A stretch of DNA of 64,000 nt, from positions 3,286,001 through 3,350,000 of the forward strand of contig CP091727.1 of NCBI GenBank assembly GCA_022009855.1, given 5' to 3'. The notes beneath the pieces are model-generated. The model was not told the DNA's origin. It saw only the letters and a program-made list of their open reading frames with translations, and did not search any database. This document shows, piece by piece, positions 11,255-19,500 of the stretch. This stretch comes from Lentisphaeria bacterium. Lineage in GTDB: Bacteria > Verrucomicrobiota > Lentisphaeria > Victivallales > Victivallaceae. The first letter of the stretch is position 1. Each line of letters begins with the position of its first letter. The position numbers and the translations under genes are program-made.

Positions 11255-11738
11255 CTTGCACCTCCCGGTATTTATGCCGGAGCAGTTGTTTTGCTTTGTG
11301 AATCCTCTGATAGAGTGTATTGGGCGAACAGCCGAGCTGTTCCGCGGCGCTTCTGCCGTCCATGCCGCTGAGAACTCCCAGTACGATCGCTTCCCGGTAA
11401 AGCTCCGGCAATCGGGCGATGGCCGCTTCCAGCCTCTCGATGTCGGAGTTGTCCTGTTCCGGAACGGTGGGATTGACCATGTAGGCCTGACGTTTTCGCG
11501 TCTCCCGCTGCCGGGCCCGCAGAATGTCGTAACAGGAATTCACGGTAACCCGGTAGATCCAGCTTGAAAGTTTCGCGTTTCCGCGGAACGAATCGAGTTT
11601 TTTCCAGGCCGAAAGCATCGCCAGCTGAATAGCCTCATCGGAATCTGCGGCATTTCCGGTGATCCGGCATGCCACGCGGCGCAGCATCGGCAGATGTTCA
11701 TCGATCAGCCGGTTGAATATCTCTTCGCGGTCGTCCAT
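11247..11738 (-). CDS. ECF-family RNA polymerase sigma factor
   Basis: Intact, 163 aa, the normal size for an ECF sigma factor. Region 2 spans about residues 8-80: IFNRLIDEHLPMLRRVACRI, DEAIQLAMLSAWKKL, and FRGNAKLSSWIYRVTVNSCY (promoter -10 contact). Region 4 spans about 100-155: RLPELYREAIVLGVLSGMDG, then the helix-turn-helix SAAEQLGCSPNTLYQRIHKA. It is first in a minus-strand operon followed by a likely membrane anti-sigma protein and secreted proteins, so it probably directs transcription of that operon in response to an envelope signal. Autoregulation is inferred, not shown. Confidence 0.9.
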   Translation of the reverse strand: MDDREEIFNRLIDEHLPMLRRVACRITGNAADSDEAIQLAMLSAWKKLDSFRGNAKLSSWIYRVTVNSCYDILRARQRETRKRQAYMVNPTVPEQDNSDIERLEAAIARLPELYREAIVLGVLSGMDGRSAAEQLGCSPNTLYQRIHKAKQLLRHKYREVQDE

Positions 11739-12008
11739 GAAAAAAATCCTGTTGTTTTGTTTCTGCAGAGTAAGACGTCACAGGCATGGCGATTCTTAGC
11801 GGAACGGTTTCCCGCCACCTGGCGGGAGGGGGCGTTTTCACTTTCATCATCTTTCTCTCTGCCGCACCGTATTCAACGTACCGTGTAAACGAGCGTTTGT
11901 CAAGATCTCTTTCTGCACACGGATAAATCGGACGAGGAAAATCGGGGGAGGTCGCCGCACTCCTCCAGGTGTCAGCCGGGGACGGTTGCAGGAGAGAGAA
12001 AAAACGAT
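11739..12008. other. Divergent promoter region between the sigma operon and ribB
   Basis: No gene is visible. A strong inverted repeat (CCCGCCA at 11811-11817 with TGGCGGG at 11820-11826) lies inside it. The rest should hold the promoter of the ECF sigma operon, but I could not pick convincing -35/-10 boxes for an ECF promoter. Confidence 0.4.
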
Positions 12009-12036
12009 TTGAAAAAAAATTTCTTCATACTATATT
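12009..12036 (+). promoter_or_regulatory. Sigma-70-type promoter of ribB
   Basis: TTGAAA at 12009-12014 and TATATT at 12031-12036 are separated by 16 bases. Transcription would begin close to the first base of the FMN riboswitch. Confidence 0.65.
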
Positions 12037-12043
12037 AACATTG

Positions 12044-12165
12044 GTCTTCGGGGCGGGGTGAAATTCCCTACCGGCGGTCAGAGTCCGCGAACCCGGGAAC
12101 GTTATTTCCCGGGCCGATCCGGTGGAATTCCGGAGCCGACAGTCAAAGTCTGGATGAAAGAAGAC
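12044..12165 (+). promoter_or_regulatory. FMN riboswitch (RFN element)
   Basis: The conserved RFN core is plain: GGGGCGGGGTGAAATTCCC, TACCGGCGGT, AGTCCGCGA, then CCGGTGGAATTCCGGAGCC, GACAGTCAAAGTCTGGATG and AAGAAGA. P1 pairs GTCTTC (12044-12049) with GAAGAC (12160-12165). It lies about 145 bases ahead of ribB, a classic target. When FMN binds, the terminator downstream should form and shut off ribB. Confidence 0.95.
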
Positions 12166-12221
12166 GGAAATCGCGGCGGTGCCCGGCGAATGCCCGGCAC
12201 CGGGCGGGTGTTCCGCACTGA

Positions 12222-12256
12222 CCCCGGAAGCAGAAGATGTTTCCGGGTTTTATTTG
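12222..12256 (+). terminator. Riboswitch-controlled intrinsic terminator
   Basis: CCCGGAA (from 12223) pairs with TTCCGGG (ending 12247) and is followed by TTTTATTTG. It sits between the FMN aptamer and ribB, so it is the likely expression platform. Confidence 0.75.
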
Positions 12257-12310
12257 TGGAACAGTCCGGGGGGCATGGCGGAGTGCTGCTGCAAAAAGAG
12301 GAGTGGGAAG

Positions 12311-12919
12311 ATGTTTGATCCAATCGAAGAAGTGATTGCGGCGGTTGGTCGCGGCGAACTGGTGGTGCTGGTCGACGACGAGAACCGGGAGAACGAGGGT
12401 GATCTGATCTGCGCGGGGAGTCTGGCCGATGCGAAGATGATCAACTTCATGGTGACGTGGGGCAGGGGAGTGCTTTGCGCGCCGATGTCTCTGGCGTTTG
12501 CGGCCCGTCTCGGCCTGAAGGAGGTGGAGGGGCGTCACGATCCCCGGCACACGGCGTTCACGCAGAGTGTGGACGTGATCGAGGGGACGACGACGGGTGT
12601 TTCCGCCTTTGACCGTGCGCTGACGGTTCAGGCGCTGGCGGATGAATCGAGCATTCTGGATGACTTCTATTCGCCGGGGCATGTTTTCCCGTTGATAGCG
12701 CGTCCGGGCGGAGTGCTGGAGCGTCCCGGCCATACGGAAGCCACGGTGGACATCGCCCGCCTGGCCGGACAGCCGGCGGTCGGGGTTCTCTGTGAGATCC
12801 TCAACGAGGATGGAACGATGGCGCGGGTTCCTCAGCTGGAGGGATTCGCCTGGCGTTTCGGTCTGAAAATGGGGAGTGTAGCGGATCTGATCGAATATCG
12901 GAAGTGTCGGAAATGTTGA
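12311..12919 (+). CDS. ribB: 3,4-dihydroxy-2-butanone 4-phosphate synthase
   Basis: Intact, 202 aa, the usual length for stand-alone RibB. It converts ribulose 5-phosphate to formate and 3,4-dihydroxy-2-butanone 4-phosphate for riboflavin synthesis. Family motifs are VDDENRENEGDLI (metal and substrate loop, residues 21-33), DPRHTAFTQSVD, and the catalytic RPGGVLERPGHTEATVDIAR. No GTP cyclohydrolase II domain is fused. The start at 12311 has a GAGGAG ribosome site; an upstream in-frame ATG would fall inside the terminator stem. Controlled by the FMN riboswitch. Confidence 0.95.
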   Translation: MFDPIEEVIAAVGRGELVVLVDDENRENEGDLICAGSLADAKMINFMVTWGRGVLCAPMSLAFAARLGLKEVEGRHDPRHTAFTQSVDVIEGTTTGVSAFDRALTVQALADESSILDDFYSPGHVFPLIARPGGVLERPGHTEATVDIARLAGQPAVGVLCEILNEDGTMARVPQLEGFAWRFGLKMGSVADLIEYRKCRKC

Positions 12920-12977
12920 GGACGCCGTTTTTTAAGGAAATTTTCTGAAAAAAATTGATATTTTTCCTATAATCGGC

Positions 12978-13004
12978 TTGCCTTTTGAGCAGGCCGGTTA
13001 TATT
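12978..13004 (+). promoter_or_regulatory. Possible promoter of tRNA-Asn
   Basis: TTGCCT at 12978-12983 and TATATT at 12999-13004 lie 18 bases ahead of the tRNA. The spacer of 15 is short, so the call is tentative. Confidence 0.4.
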
Positions 13005-13021
13005 AAGGAACATTCAAACGC

Positions 13022-13096
13022 TCCGGCATAGCTCAGCGGTAGAGTAGGTGGCTGTTAACCACTTGGTCGCTGGTTCGAATCCAGCTGCCGGAGCCA
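13022..13096 (+). tRNA. tRNA-Asn (anticodon GUU)
   Basis: A complete cloverleaf: acceptor TCCGGCA/TGCCGGA, D-arm TAGCTCAGCGGTAGAG, anticodon loop CTGTTAACC with GTT, T-arm GCTGGTTCGAATCCAGC, discriminator G and an encoded CCA. Its 3' part is the integration site of the element that follows; the copied sequence keeps the tRNA intact. Confidence 0.97.
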
Positions 13097-13101
13097 TTTT
13101 T
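13052..13101. repeat. Left attachment repeat (att), inside tRNA-Asn
   Basis: Identical over 50 nt to 36630-36679. It starts in the anticodon loop (CTGTTAACCACTTGG), runs through the T-arm and CCA, and ends in five Ts. This is the usual core for tyrosine integrases that use tRNA genes. Confidence 0.9.
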
Positions 13102-13185
13102 GTTTTAAAGCAACCGCCTTAAAATCAAATGGTTGCAGTAAATGCCTCCGCCTTTTCGGTGATGTTGAATCCGTCAAAACCGCTC

Positions 13186-13211
13186 ACTTGTGAGAATTTT
13201 GTGAGAATTTT
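13186..13211. repeat. Left copy of a 26-bp repeat, candidate integrase arm site
   Basis: It contains two head-to-tail units of GTGAGAATTTT after ACTT. An identical copy is at 36511-36536, again just inside the element. The position mirrors arm-type sites bound by integrase or excisionase. Confidence 0.65.
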
Positions 13212-13289
13212 GCGCGGACACGTCTGAGAAGCAGCCTGATCGACCTCACGATCAACCATAATCAATCAAGTGGTTTCAGGAGGTTCAGG

Positions 13290-14628
13290 ATGAGCGTCTA
13301 TCTCAGGGGAAATCGTATCACTACCGCTTTCTTTTCAAAGGCAAAGACTATTCCGGCGTATGTTCCGGGTGTTCGACGGAAGGGCGCGCAAAAGAATATG
13401 AGCGTTCCATCCGGGAGAAAATACGCCGGGAGGCCGAAACGTTGTCTGCCGAGGAGGACAAAATCCGGCAGAACAAAACAATCCGCGCGCTCGTGGATAA
13501 CTACTCCTATGTGCTGACAGGCGGTAAGCCCATTACCCTTGCGGAGGCTTATCCGCTTGCACTGCAAAGCCGAGCCGCCGCGAACCGTCGGAGCATATCG
13601 CCAGACAGAAACTTCGCTACTGGAACGACTTTGTCTCATACATGGCGGCAAAGTTCCCGGAAATCCAGGAACTTGCGCAAGTACGGAAAAATCATTGTGA
13701 AACTTACGTCCGCTACCTGATTGACCACGGTCGATTCAACAGAAAAGTGGAATTTCATGTCCGGTCGGGCAAGGTTTCCTATACGGGGAAATATACTCTC
13801 AAAAACAAAGTGTCCGGCAAAACGATCCATGAAATCGCCCGCGTCTGCAAAGAGGTTTTCAGGAAATTGCAGGAGGACGCCGGTATCGTTTACAATCCGT
13901 GGGATTCGGTGATTACCCCGCGCTGGGAACAGACCGACCGGGAAATCTTTTCCGAGCAGGAACTCATGCTGATCCGCAATGGCATCAACCGGACCGATGA
14001 ACTTTCCTTATTCTGCCGTCCTCTGTTTCTGGTCGCGGCGGTAACGGGATTGACCGAAGGGGATATCTGCACCTTGAAATGGTCGGAAATCTCATGGGCG
14101 ACACGGATGATCTTCCGCAAACGCCGCAAAACGCAGGCGGATCTGGCAATCCCGATTCTCTCCACACTGGAACATTATCTGCGGAGTCTGCCGCGGGAAA
14201 GTGAATATGTCTTTCCTCTGCATGCAGAAATGTATCTCAAGGATGCGTCCCTGATCTCCTATCGGATCAAGCGTTTCCTCGAAGGACTGAATATCAAAAC
14301 GGTCAAGGAATTCGAAAATCGGAAGGCAATCAGCATCAAGGATCTTCATTCCATGCGGCATGTCTTTTGCTATTATGCCGGACAGGTCGGGATTTCCCTT
14401 GCCGTCGTCCAAAGCATTGTCGGACACATGACACAGGAAATGACAAAGCATTATATGTCTCACGCGACAACCCGGGCGAAGCAGGAAGCCATTGAAAAAC
14501 TGCCCGCGTTTCTGGTGATGAACGACAGCATCGAGATTCCCTGCGCGGATGAGCGCAGGCGTCTCGCGGAACTGGCATATACGCTGCCGATGGAGCAGGT
14601 AAGCCTTTTGCTGCATCAAGTCATCTGA
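13290..14628 (+). CDS. Tyrosine recombinase/integrase 1 (two apparent frameshifts)
   Basis: About 446 aa. An N-terminal arm-binding part (YHYRFLFKGKDYSGVCSGCS), a core-binding domain from about 90, and a catalytic domain with ATGLTEGDICTLKWSEI, HSMRHVFCYYAGQVG and IVGHMTQEMTKHYMSH; the R, H-x-x-R, H and final Y are all present. The start at 13290 has an AGGAGG site. The frame shifts near 13309 (GGGG run) and near 13570 (CAAAGC). The second shift falls at the same place as in integrase 2. It lies directly beside the left att repeat and should drive integration and excision. Confidence 0.85.
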
Positions 14629-14648
14629 AGATGACTCATTTTCATCAG

Positions 14649-14692
14649 ACGGGAGTCGTGGTTCTTTGAATCACGGCTCCCGTTCCGTTTTG
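14649..14692 (+). terminator. Terminator after integrase 1
   Basis: ACGGGAGTCGTG pairs with CACGGCTCCCGT (one G-T wobble) around an 11-base loop, followed by TCCGTTTT. Confidence 0.7.
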
Positions 14693-14847
14693 AACGGTTG
14701 TGCGACAGAATTTGTCATGCCGCCTGTCGTGACATGTCGCCATCCATTTTGAGCGTAAAAGTTTCTTTTTCGCTTTTTCTGAAGCTGTTTATGTCGCCGT
14801 TCCCGGTTCAGTGGAGAACAACCCTCAACCAGGAAAGGAGAAGCAAA

Positions 14848-15195
14848 ATGGAAACAGACAACCGGAAACAGCATCCGCCGGGCGGTGAAATCGGAGCCGT
14901 AATCCCGCATGAAATTCTGTCACGGACAGATCTGCCGCTTTTCGTCAAACTCGTCTATGGACGTGTTGCCGTAATCTTGAGACGGAGCGGATATGCGGTT
15001 CTCACAACCGAAGAACTTGCCGGAGAATGCGGAATCCGCCATGGACTTGCCCGAAAAGCCTTGCGTTACCTTGTCATGCTCGGCTTGATCCGCTTTCATC
15101 GCTCCCCCGCAGATCACGACGCAATCCATGTTTTTCTGCAAATCAGGAAAGGAACGCAAGTATGCAGTCAGAAAAAATCCCATCCGCAATCCTGA
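14848..15195 (+). CDS. Small winged-helix DNA-binding protein A
   Basis: Intact, 115 aa. The centre (ILSRTDLPLFVKLVYGRVAV, then LTTEELAGECGIRHGLARKA and LRYLVMLGLIRFHR) reads as a winged helix like those of replication or plasmid-control proteins. A second copy with the same layout lies at 15502-15840, one gene away. The start has an AAGGAGA site. Its end overlaps the excisionase-like gene by 34 bases in another frame. Probable regulator of integration or mobilization; this is inferred from position. Confidence 0.65.
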   Translation: METDNRKQHPPGGEIGAVIPHEILSRTDLPLFVKLVYGRVAVILRRSGYAVLTTEELAGECGIRHGLARKALRYLVMLGLIRFHRSPADHDAIHVFLQIRKGTQVCSQKKSHPQS

Positions 15196-15473
15196 ATGCG
15201 GCCGCGCTTTTGCTGCAGCCGTATCTTCCGGATTTGACGCCGCAAAAACTCGAAACGGCGCTTGCCGCAAAAGGAAAAAACGCCGAAGAACTGGATTTAT
15301 CCCGCAAACTGACCCGGGCGGAATGCGCCAGAATTCTGGGCGTTTCGGTCAATTCCGTCCACCGTTACATTCAGAATGGCTATTTGCGGGCGATCAATAT
15401 CAGTCCCCGTCTGGTGCGAATCGACCCGGAAAGTGTGCAGGAGCTTTTTAACCTATGGCATTACTGCCCGTGA
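15162..15473 (+). CDS. Excisionase-like helix-turn-helix protein
   Basis: Intact, 103 aa. The C-terminal half has the MerR/excisionase-type (HTH_17) pattern: LTRAECARILGVSVNSVHRY, IQNGYLRAINIS, RLVRIDPESVQEL. Such small proteins commonly act as recombination directionality factors, and this one is close to the integrase. The N-terminal 45 residues are helical with no recognised domain. Confidence 0.7.
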   Translation: MQSEKIPSAILNAAALLLQPYLPDLTPQKLETALAAKGKNAEELDLSRKLTRAECARILGVSVNSVHRYIQNGYLRAINISPRLVRIDPESVQELFNLWHYCP

Positions 15474-15501
15474 GAAATAAAATGGAACAGGAGATCGGAA
15501 T

Positions 15502-15840
15502 ATGAAAAATGCCGTATTCATTCCGCTGGAAATTTTGAGTCAGCAGGAGTTGCCGCTTTATGTCAAGCTGGTTTACGGGCGTATTGCCTGTATGCTCGGC
15601 AAGAATGACAGGGTTGTTATGACTACGGATGAAATCGCCATGCAGTGCGGAATTACCCGCCGCAATGCGGCAAAGGCTCTGCCGGAGCTGGCAAGGCTTG
15701 AACTGGTCAGGCGCCATGAATCGCTGGACGGACGCGGCCTGCTTCGCATCTTTGAACGCAAGACGCCGATGGAACGACAGGAGGAGCAGCCTGTCCCGCC
15801 TCAGAATAAGGAGCTTTTGAAGAAAACGGAAGAAAACTGA
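15502..15840 (+). CDS. Small winged-helix DNA-binding protein B (paralog of protein A)
   Basis: Intact, 112 aa. IPLEILSQQELPLYVKLVYG and MTTDEIAMQCGITRRNAAKA align throughout with protein A at 14848-15195, so the pair arose by duplication. The tail (from about residue 85) is charged and differs. The start has a CAGGAGA site. Confidence 0.65.
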   Translation: MKNAVFIPLEILSQQELPLYVKLVYGRIACMLGKNDRVVMTTDEIAMQCGITRRNAAKALPELARLELVRRHESLDGRGLLRIFERKTPMERQEEQPVPPQNKELLKKTEEN

Positions 15841-15851
15841 TACCTGCTTTC

Positions 15852-15885
15852 ACGGGAACGGGAGCAAGTCCCGTTCCCGTATTTT
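15852..15885 (+). terminator. Strong terminator hairpin
   Basis: A perfect 12-bp stem (ACGGGAACGGGA with TCCCGTTCCCGT, loop GCAAG) followed by ATTTT. It closes the operon of small DNA-binding genes. Confidence 0.8.
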
Positions 15886-15886
15886 C

Positions 15887-16293
15887 ATGCAAATCGACGT
15901 GGAAAAACTGAATCTGTCTCTTGAAATGCACCGGAAACTCCTTGCCTTGCAGAATCTTCCGGAGACAGAACGTTACATCCGTTTGTCAAAAATCTTTCAG
16001 GATGCCGAAAGTTCCAGGCGTTTCACTCCAGACGCCATTGCAAGGCTCATGAACGCGCGATCCGCTGGGGCCGGGAATATCACAAATATTTGCAAAAACA
16101 TCTTGCGGCAGGGCTTCGGGAGAAAACGGCGAAAAGTGCCGCAAAACGGGATTTCATCGCTGCCCATCCGCGCCCGAAAAATGCCGATGACCTCATTCGG
16201 ACAGATGAATTTCCCGGTCTTTCCACACCATCTCTTCGCCGCTATCATAACGCCTATCTGCATTCCCTTACTGAAATTGTTCCACAGGCGTAA
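15887..16293 (+). CDS. Hypothetical protein (apparent frameshift)
   Basis: About 135 aa if one G is restored near 16047; the corrected frame reads IARLMERAIRWGREYHKYLQ and ends in a charged helical tail. No family recognised. It starts right after a terminator hairpin and lacks a clear ribosome site, so the start is uncertain. The 3' end overlaps the converging gene at 16268. Confidence 0.4.
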
Positions 16294-16562
16294 TCCGGCA
16301 GGCAAGCATTCGTCCATCAATCATCCAGACTCGTTCCATCTGCATGGACCAAAATAAATCCCGCATGGGTTCGGTCGATGACAATTGAACCAGTCCATAT
16401 TCGCATAGGAAACGGATTGACAGAAAATCTTCCGAGGCTTCGATTTGAGAGACTGCCGCCCAGGAAAGCAGAAAATTTTTTTCTTCAGTCCGAAGGCAGA
16501 ACCGGGGATATCCGGACCTTTTGTGTTCACTTCAATCCATCGGTTCTCCTCTTTTTTTCCAT
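16268..16562 (-). CDS. Small relaxase-linked protein, copy 1 (apparent frameshifts)
   Basis: Starts 24 bases past the relaxase stop with a GAAGGAG site. Two A-run corrections (near 16553 and 16478) give about 98 aa. Parts such as KNFLLSWAAVSQIEASEDFL, IRFLCEYGLVQLSS and RVWMIDGRMLACRI align well with the intact 91-aa protein at 62784-63059 (HLLISWETIGKVRASPDFLS, ECEYGVIQINS, KLRRIDGTKLRIRL), which also follows a MobF relaxase. The pairing suggests a mobilization accessory; the fold is unknown and looks mainly beta. Confidence 0.65.
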
Positions 16563-16585
16563 AATCGTTTTCTCCTTCTATGATT

Positions 16586-19500
16586 TCAGCGGTCCATTCC
16601 GCCTCTGTCACGGAATTCCTGACGCGGATGCTCCTGTTCCCGGTGCGCCCGCTCAATTGCAGCGCCTTTCCTCACATTCTGTGCCTGCGCCAGCAATTCC
16701 CGATATTCTCTTTTGTTCAGATTCACCAGACGCTTTTCAACGGAATAAGGGAGAAAACCGTCGCATATCGCCCGGCGAATCTGTCCCTTTTCAAACTCGT
16801 TTGCCGGATCGTGTTCGGTGATCGCATTAATGAGTTCCCACGCTTCCCGTTCGCAGATTCCTTCCGGCAGCTTTTTCAGGCGTCCAGCCTGATGCAACGC
16901 TTCCAGAGTGCGGAGTGTCCACTTCTTCACAGGATACAGACGGCGCTCCTTTTCCAACGCCTGACGTTTTTCTTCCTCCCGAAGCTCCCGGAGCAGATTT
17001 TCCGCTTCCTCCCGATTCAAGTCATCCGGACAGGAGTCGAGGTATGCCGCTTTGACAAAATCCTCCAGTTCCGCGATCTGTTTCTGCGTAGCGGGCGGAA
17101 TCAGCAAACGATACTCATAGGTTTCATATTCCGCCTTCGCTTTCAGCTTGCGATTCTGCAATTCCAGCCAATCCATGGAAGACAGAGATTTTTCATCCTC
17201 CACATGACACCGATATTTCAGGTAAATGCCGTTCCGAATCTTTTCCTTGAGTTCCTTGCCCGGATTCCGTTCCTTCATCCATTCCGGGAGTTTTTCCAGA
17301 ATCACATTCCGGTCATATTCGGCAATCCGTTCGGCCAGCTCCGCTTTTCGGGATTCATAATATGTTTTCCGGACAGGATTGATCGGCTGGTCTTCATCGC
17401 CGGGATGAATCCCGAGTGCATTGCGAATCTCCTCCACCGTATGCTGGCGCCGGTAAATTCCCAGAACTTCCTCTGTACGCATCCACTCAGGAAGCTGCTG
17501 ATATTCCGGAGGAAGTTTATGGGCACTCCGGCGTTGTTCCACGAGCCTCTGATAAGCGGACTCGGAGGTGCTTAATTTTTTCCTTCCGGAACGATACACT
17601 CTCCATACTTTATCAAAGTTTTTCCATTTCCACTTCCACTGTGCCTCAGCCTCATATTCCCGCTGACGAAGTGCATCAGCTTTCTGACGCCAGTTGTCCA
17701 GCCATTCCGGAATTTCCGGTTTCAGTTCATGCTTCCGACGCAGTTCCTGCTGCTGAACAAACTGCTGTTCCTCCGAGGAGAGTTCGTATTTCCTGCCGGA
17801 ATAAAACTCATCCTGATACGCCTGACGCTCGGCAAGATAATTCTCCCAGCGGAGAGCGGCGTCTTTCCACTTCGCAAGCAGTTCCCGTTTCTGTTCCTCA
17901 ATGAGCCGCCGGACCTCATCCTCTGCACGTTCCTGCCAGTTCTGCAACTCGCCAGGAATCGCCTCCGGCTCCAGACCGTCGGCACGGCGTGCCGCCTGTG
18001 CCTGAACAAACGCCTCTTCCTCCGGCCAGAGACGGAACTCCGTACCGACATGACGTTCCTCGTAGAACGCCCTGCGGGACGATATGAGTTCACTCCACTG
18101 TTTTTCCGCAACAGCCCAGCACTTGTCAAGCTTTTGCCGCTTTTCCTCCGCCAGACGGTTCACCAGCACGTCACGCGATTTCCGGGCCTCGGACTCCGCC
18201 GTTTCACGCCAGTTCTCCATCCAGAACGGCAGCGGTTCCGGCGATTCCTCACGGGAACGATGCGACAACTGTTCCTGATGGAAGGTTTTTTCCCGATCCG
18301 TCAGTTCAAACACTTCCCCGCCGCCGTGAAGAGCGTAATACACTTTGCGTTTTTCTACATACTCACGCCACGCTTCCTCAAACACCTTCCACAACGTTTT
18401 CCGCTTCAGAAGACGCGCCGTTTCACGCTCCTGTTCCTGTTCTGCGTCCTGCATACGCTCCCGCGCAGTCGCAACCGCCTGTTCCGGAACAACTTCCGCT
18501 TTCCTGAATAAATCCGTTATTTTCCCCATAACCTTACCGATCAACCCGACCGCAGGCTCTTCCGCTTCAAAACGCGTATACTCATTGAAAAGACGCTCCC
18601 GATGTTTCCGCATACGCCGAAGCATCGCAGTATCACTCAGCATCGCTTTGACTTTCCGCAACGCTGCTTTCGTCCGTTTCACAATGTCCTTGTAACTGAA
18701 ATCCGGCAATGTTTCCGCTTTCTGCTTCCGCACCGGTTCCGAAAGTGGCAATATCGCCCCGGAAGGAATTTCACGGTCACGGATCAAATCATGAATGCTT
18801 GTCCGTTCTCCCGTCCGTTTGGCAAGATTCCGTTTCAAATGTTCCTTGTCCGGACAGTGAAGCGACATCTCTTTACGCCCGCGACTGAGTGCAACATAGA
18901 ATGCTTTTCTATCCAGCGACCTCGGCCGCCACCACGACGTTTTCAGCAGTCCGTCCCTGCGACTTGTGCGACGTCGTCACCCAGCCGTAATCGAACGCCG
19001 CGTAGTTCTCAGGCATGTCGATCAGCTCACGCGGTCTGCCGTCCGAATAAAGTATTTCGACCTTGTCGGGATCGGCGCTCACCCGCGCCAGCGTCCCGTT
19101 GTAAATTTTTTCCGCTTTCAGGTTCACCCGGAACTGGATCAGATCACCCTCGCAAAGTTCGATTTTGCGCAGTTCCCCGACGTCAATGAAATCGGAAGCT
19201 CCCTTCGCAAAAATCCGCTTGCCGTTGGCCAATACCAACTGCTTGCCGTCTACGGCTTCAATGCGCGTTACCTCACCGGCGTTACCGACACCTTTCATGT
19301 TGCGGATGAAGCCGATGGTCATGCCCGGCTGGAAGTTCGAAGCGTCCTTCAGCCATGCTTTCGGTTTGTTCCATGAACGGAACACCTCCGTTTCGCGACC
19401 TGCACCTCGGATTACCTCCGCTTCCTTCAGCTTTTCCCGCACAGCATCCGTCAGCTTATCGCACTCCTCATGTGTCGGCGCTACCAGTATCGCACGATTC

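Noticed and set aside
14671..14910. Short minus-strand frame after integrase 1
   Set aside because: No ribosome site, overlaps the well-supported winged-helix gene, and no motif.
16580..18695. Several plus-strand open frames opposite the relaxase
   Set aside because: Phe/Arg-rich translations antisense to a coiled-coil protein coding region; a known artefact of Glu/Lys-rich genes.
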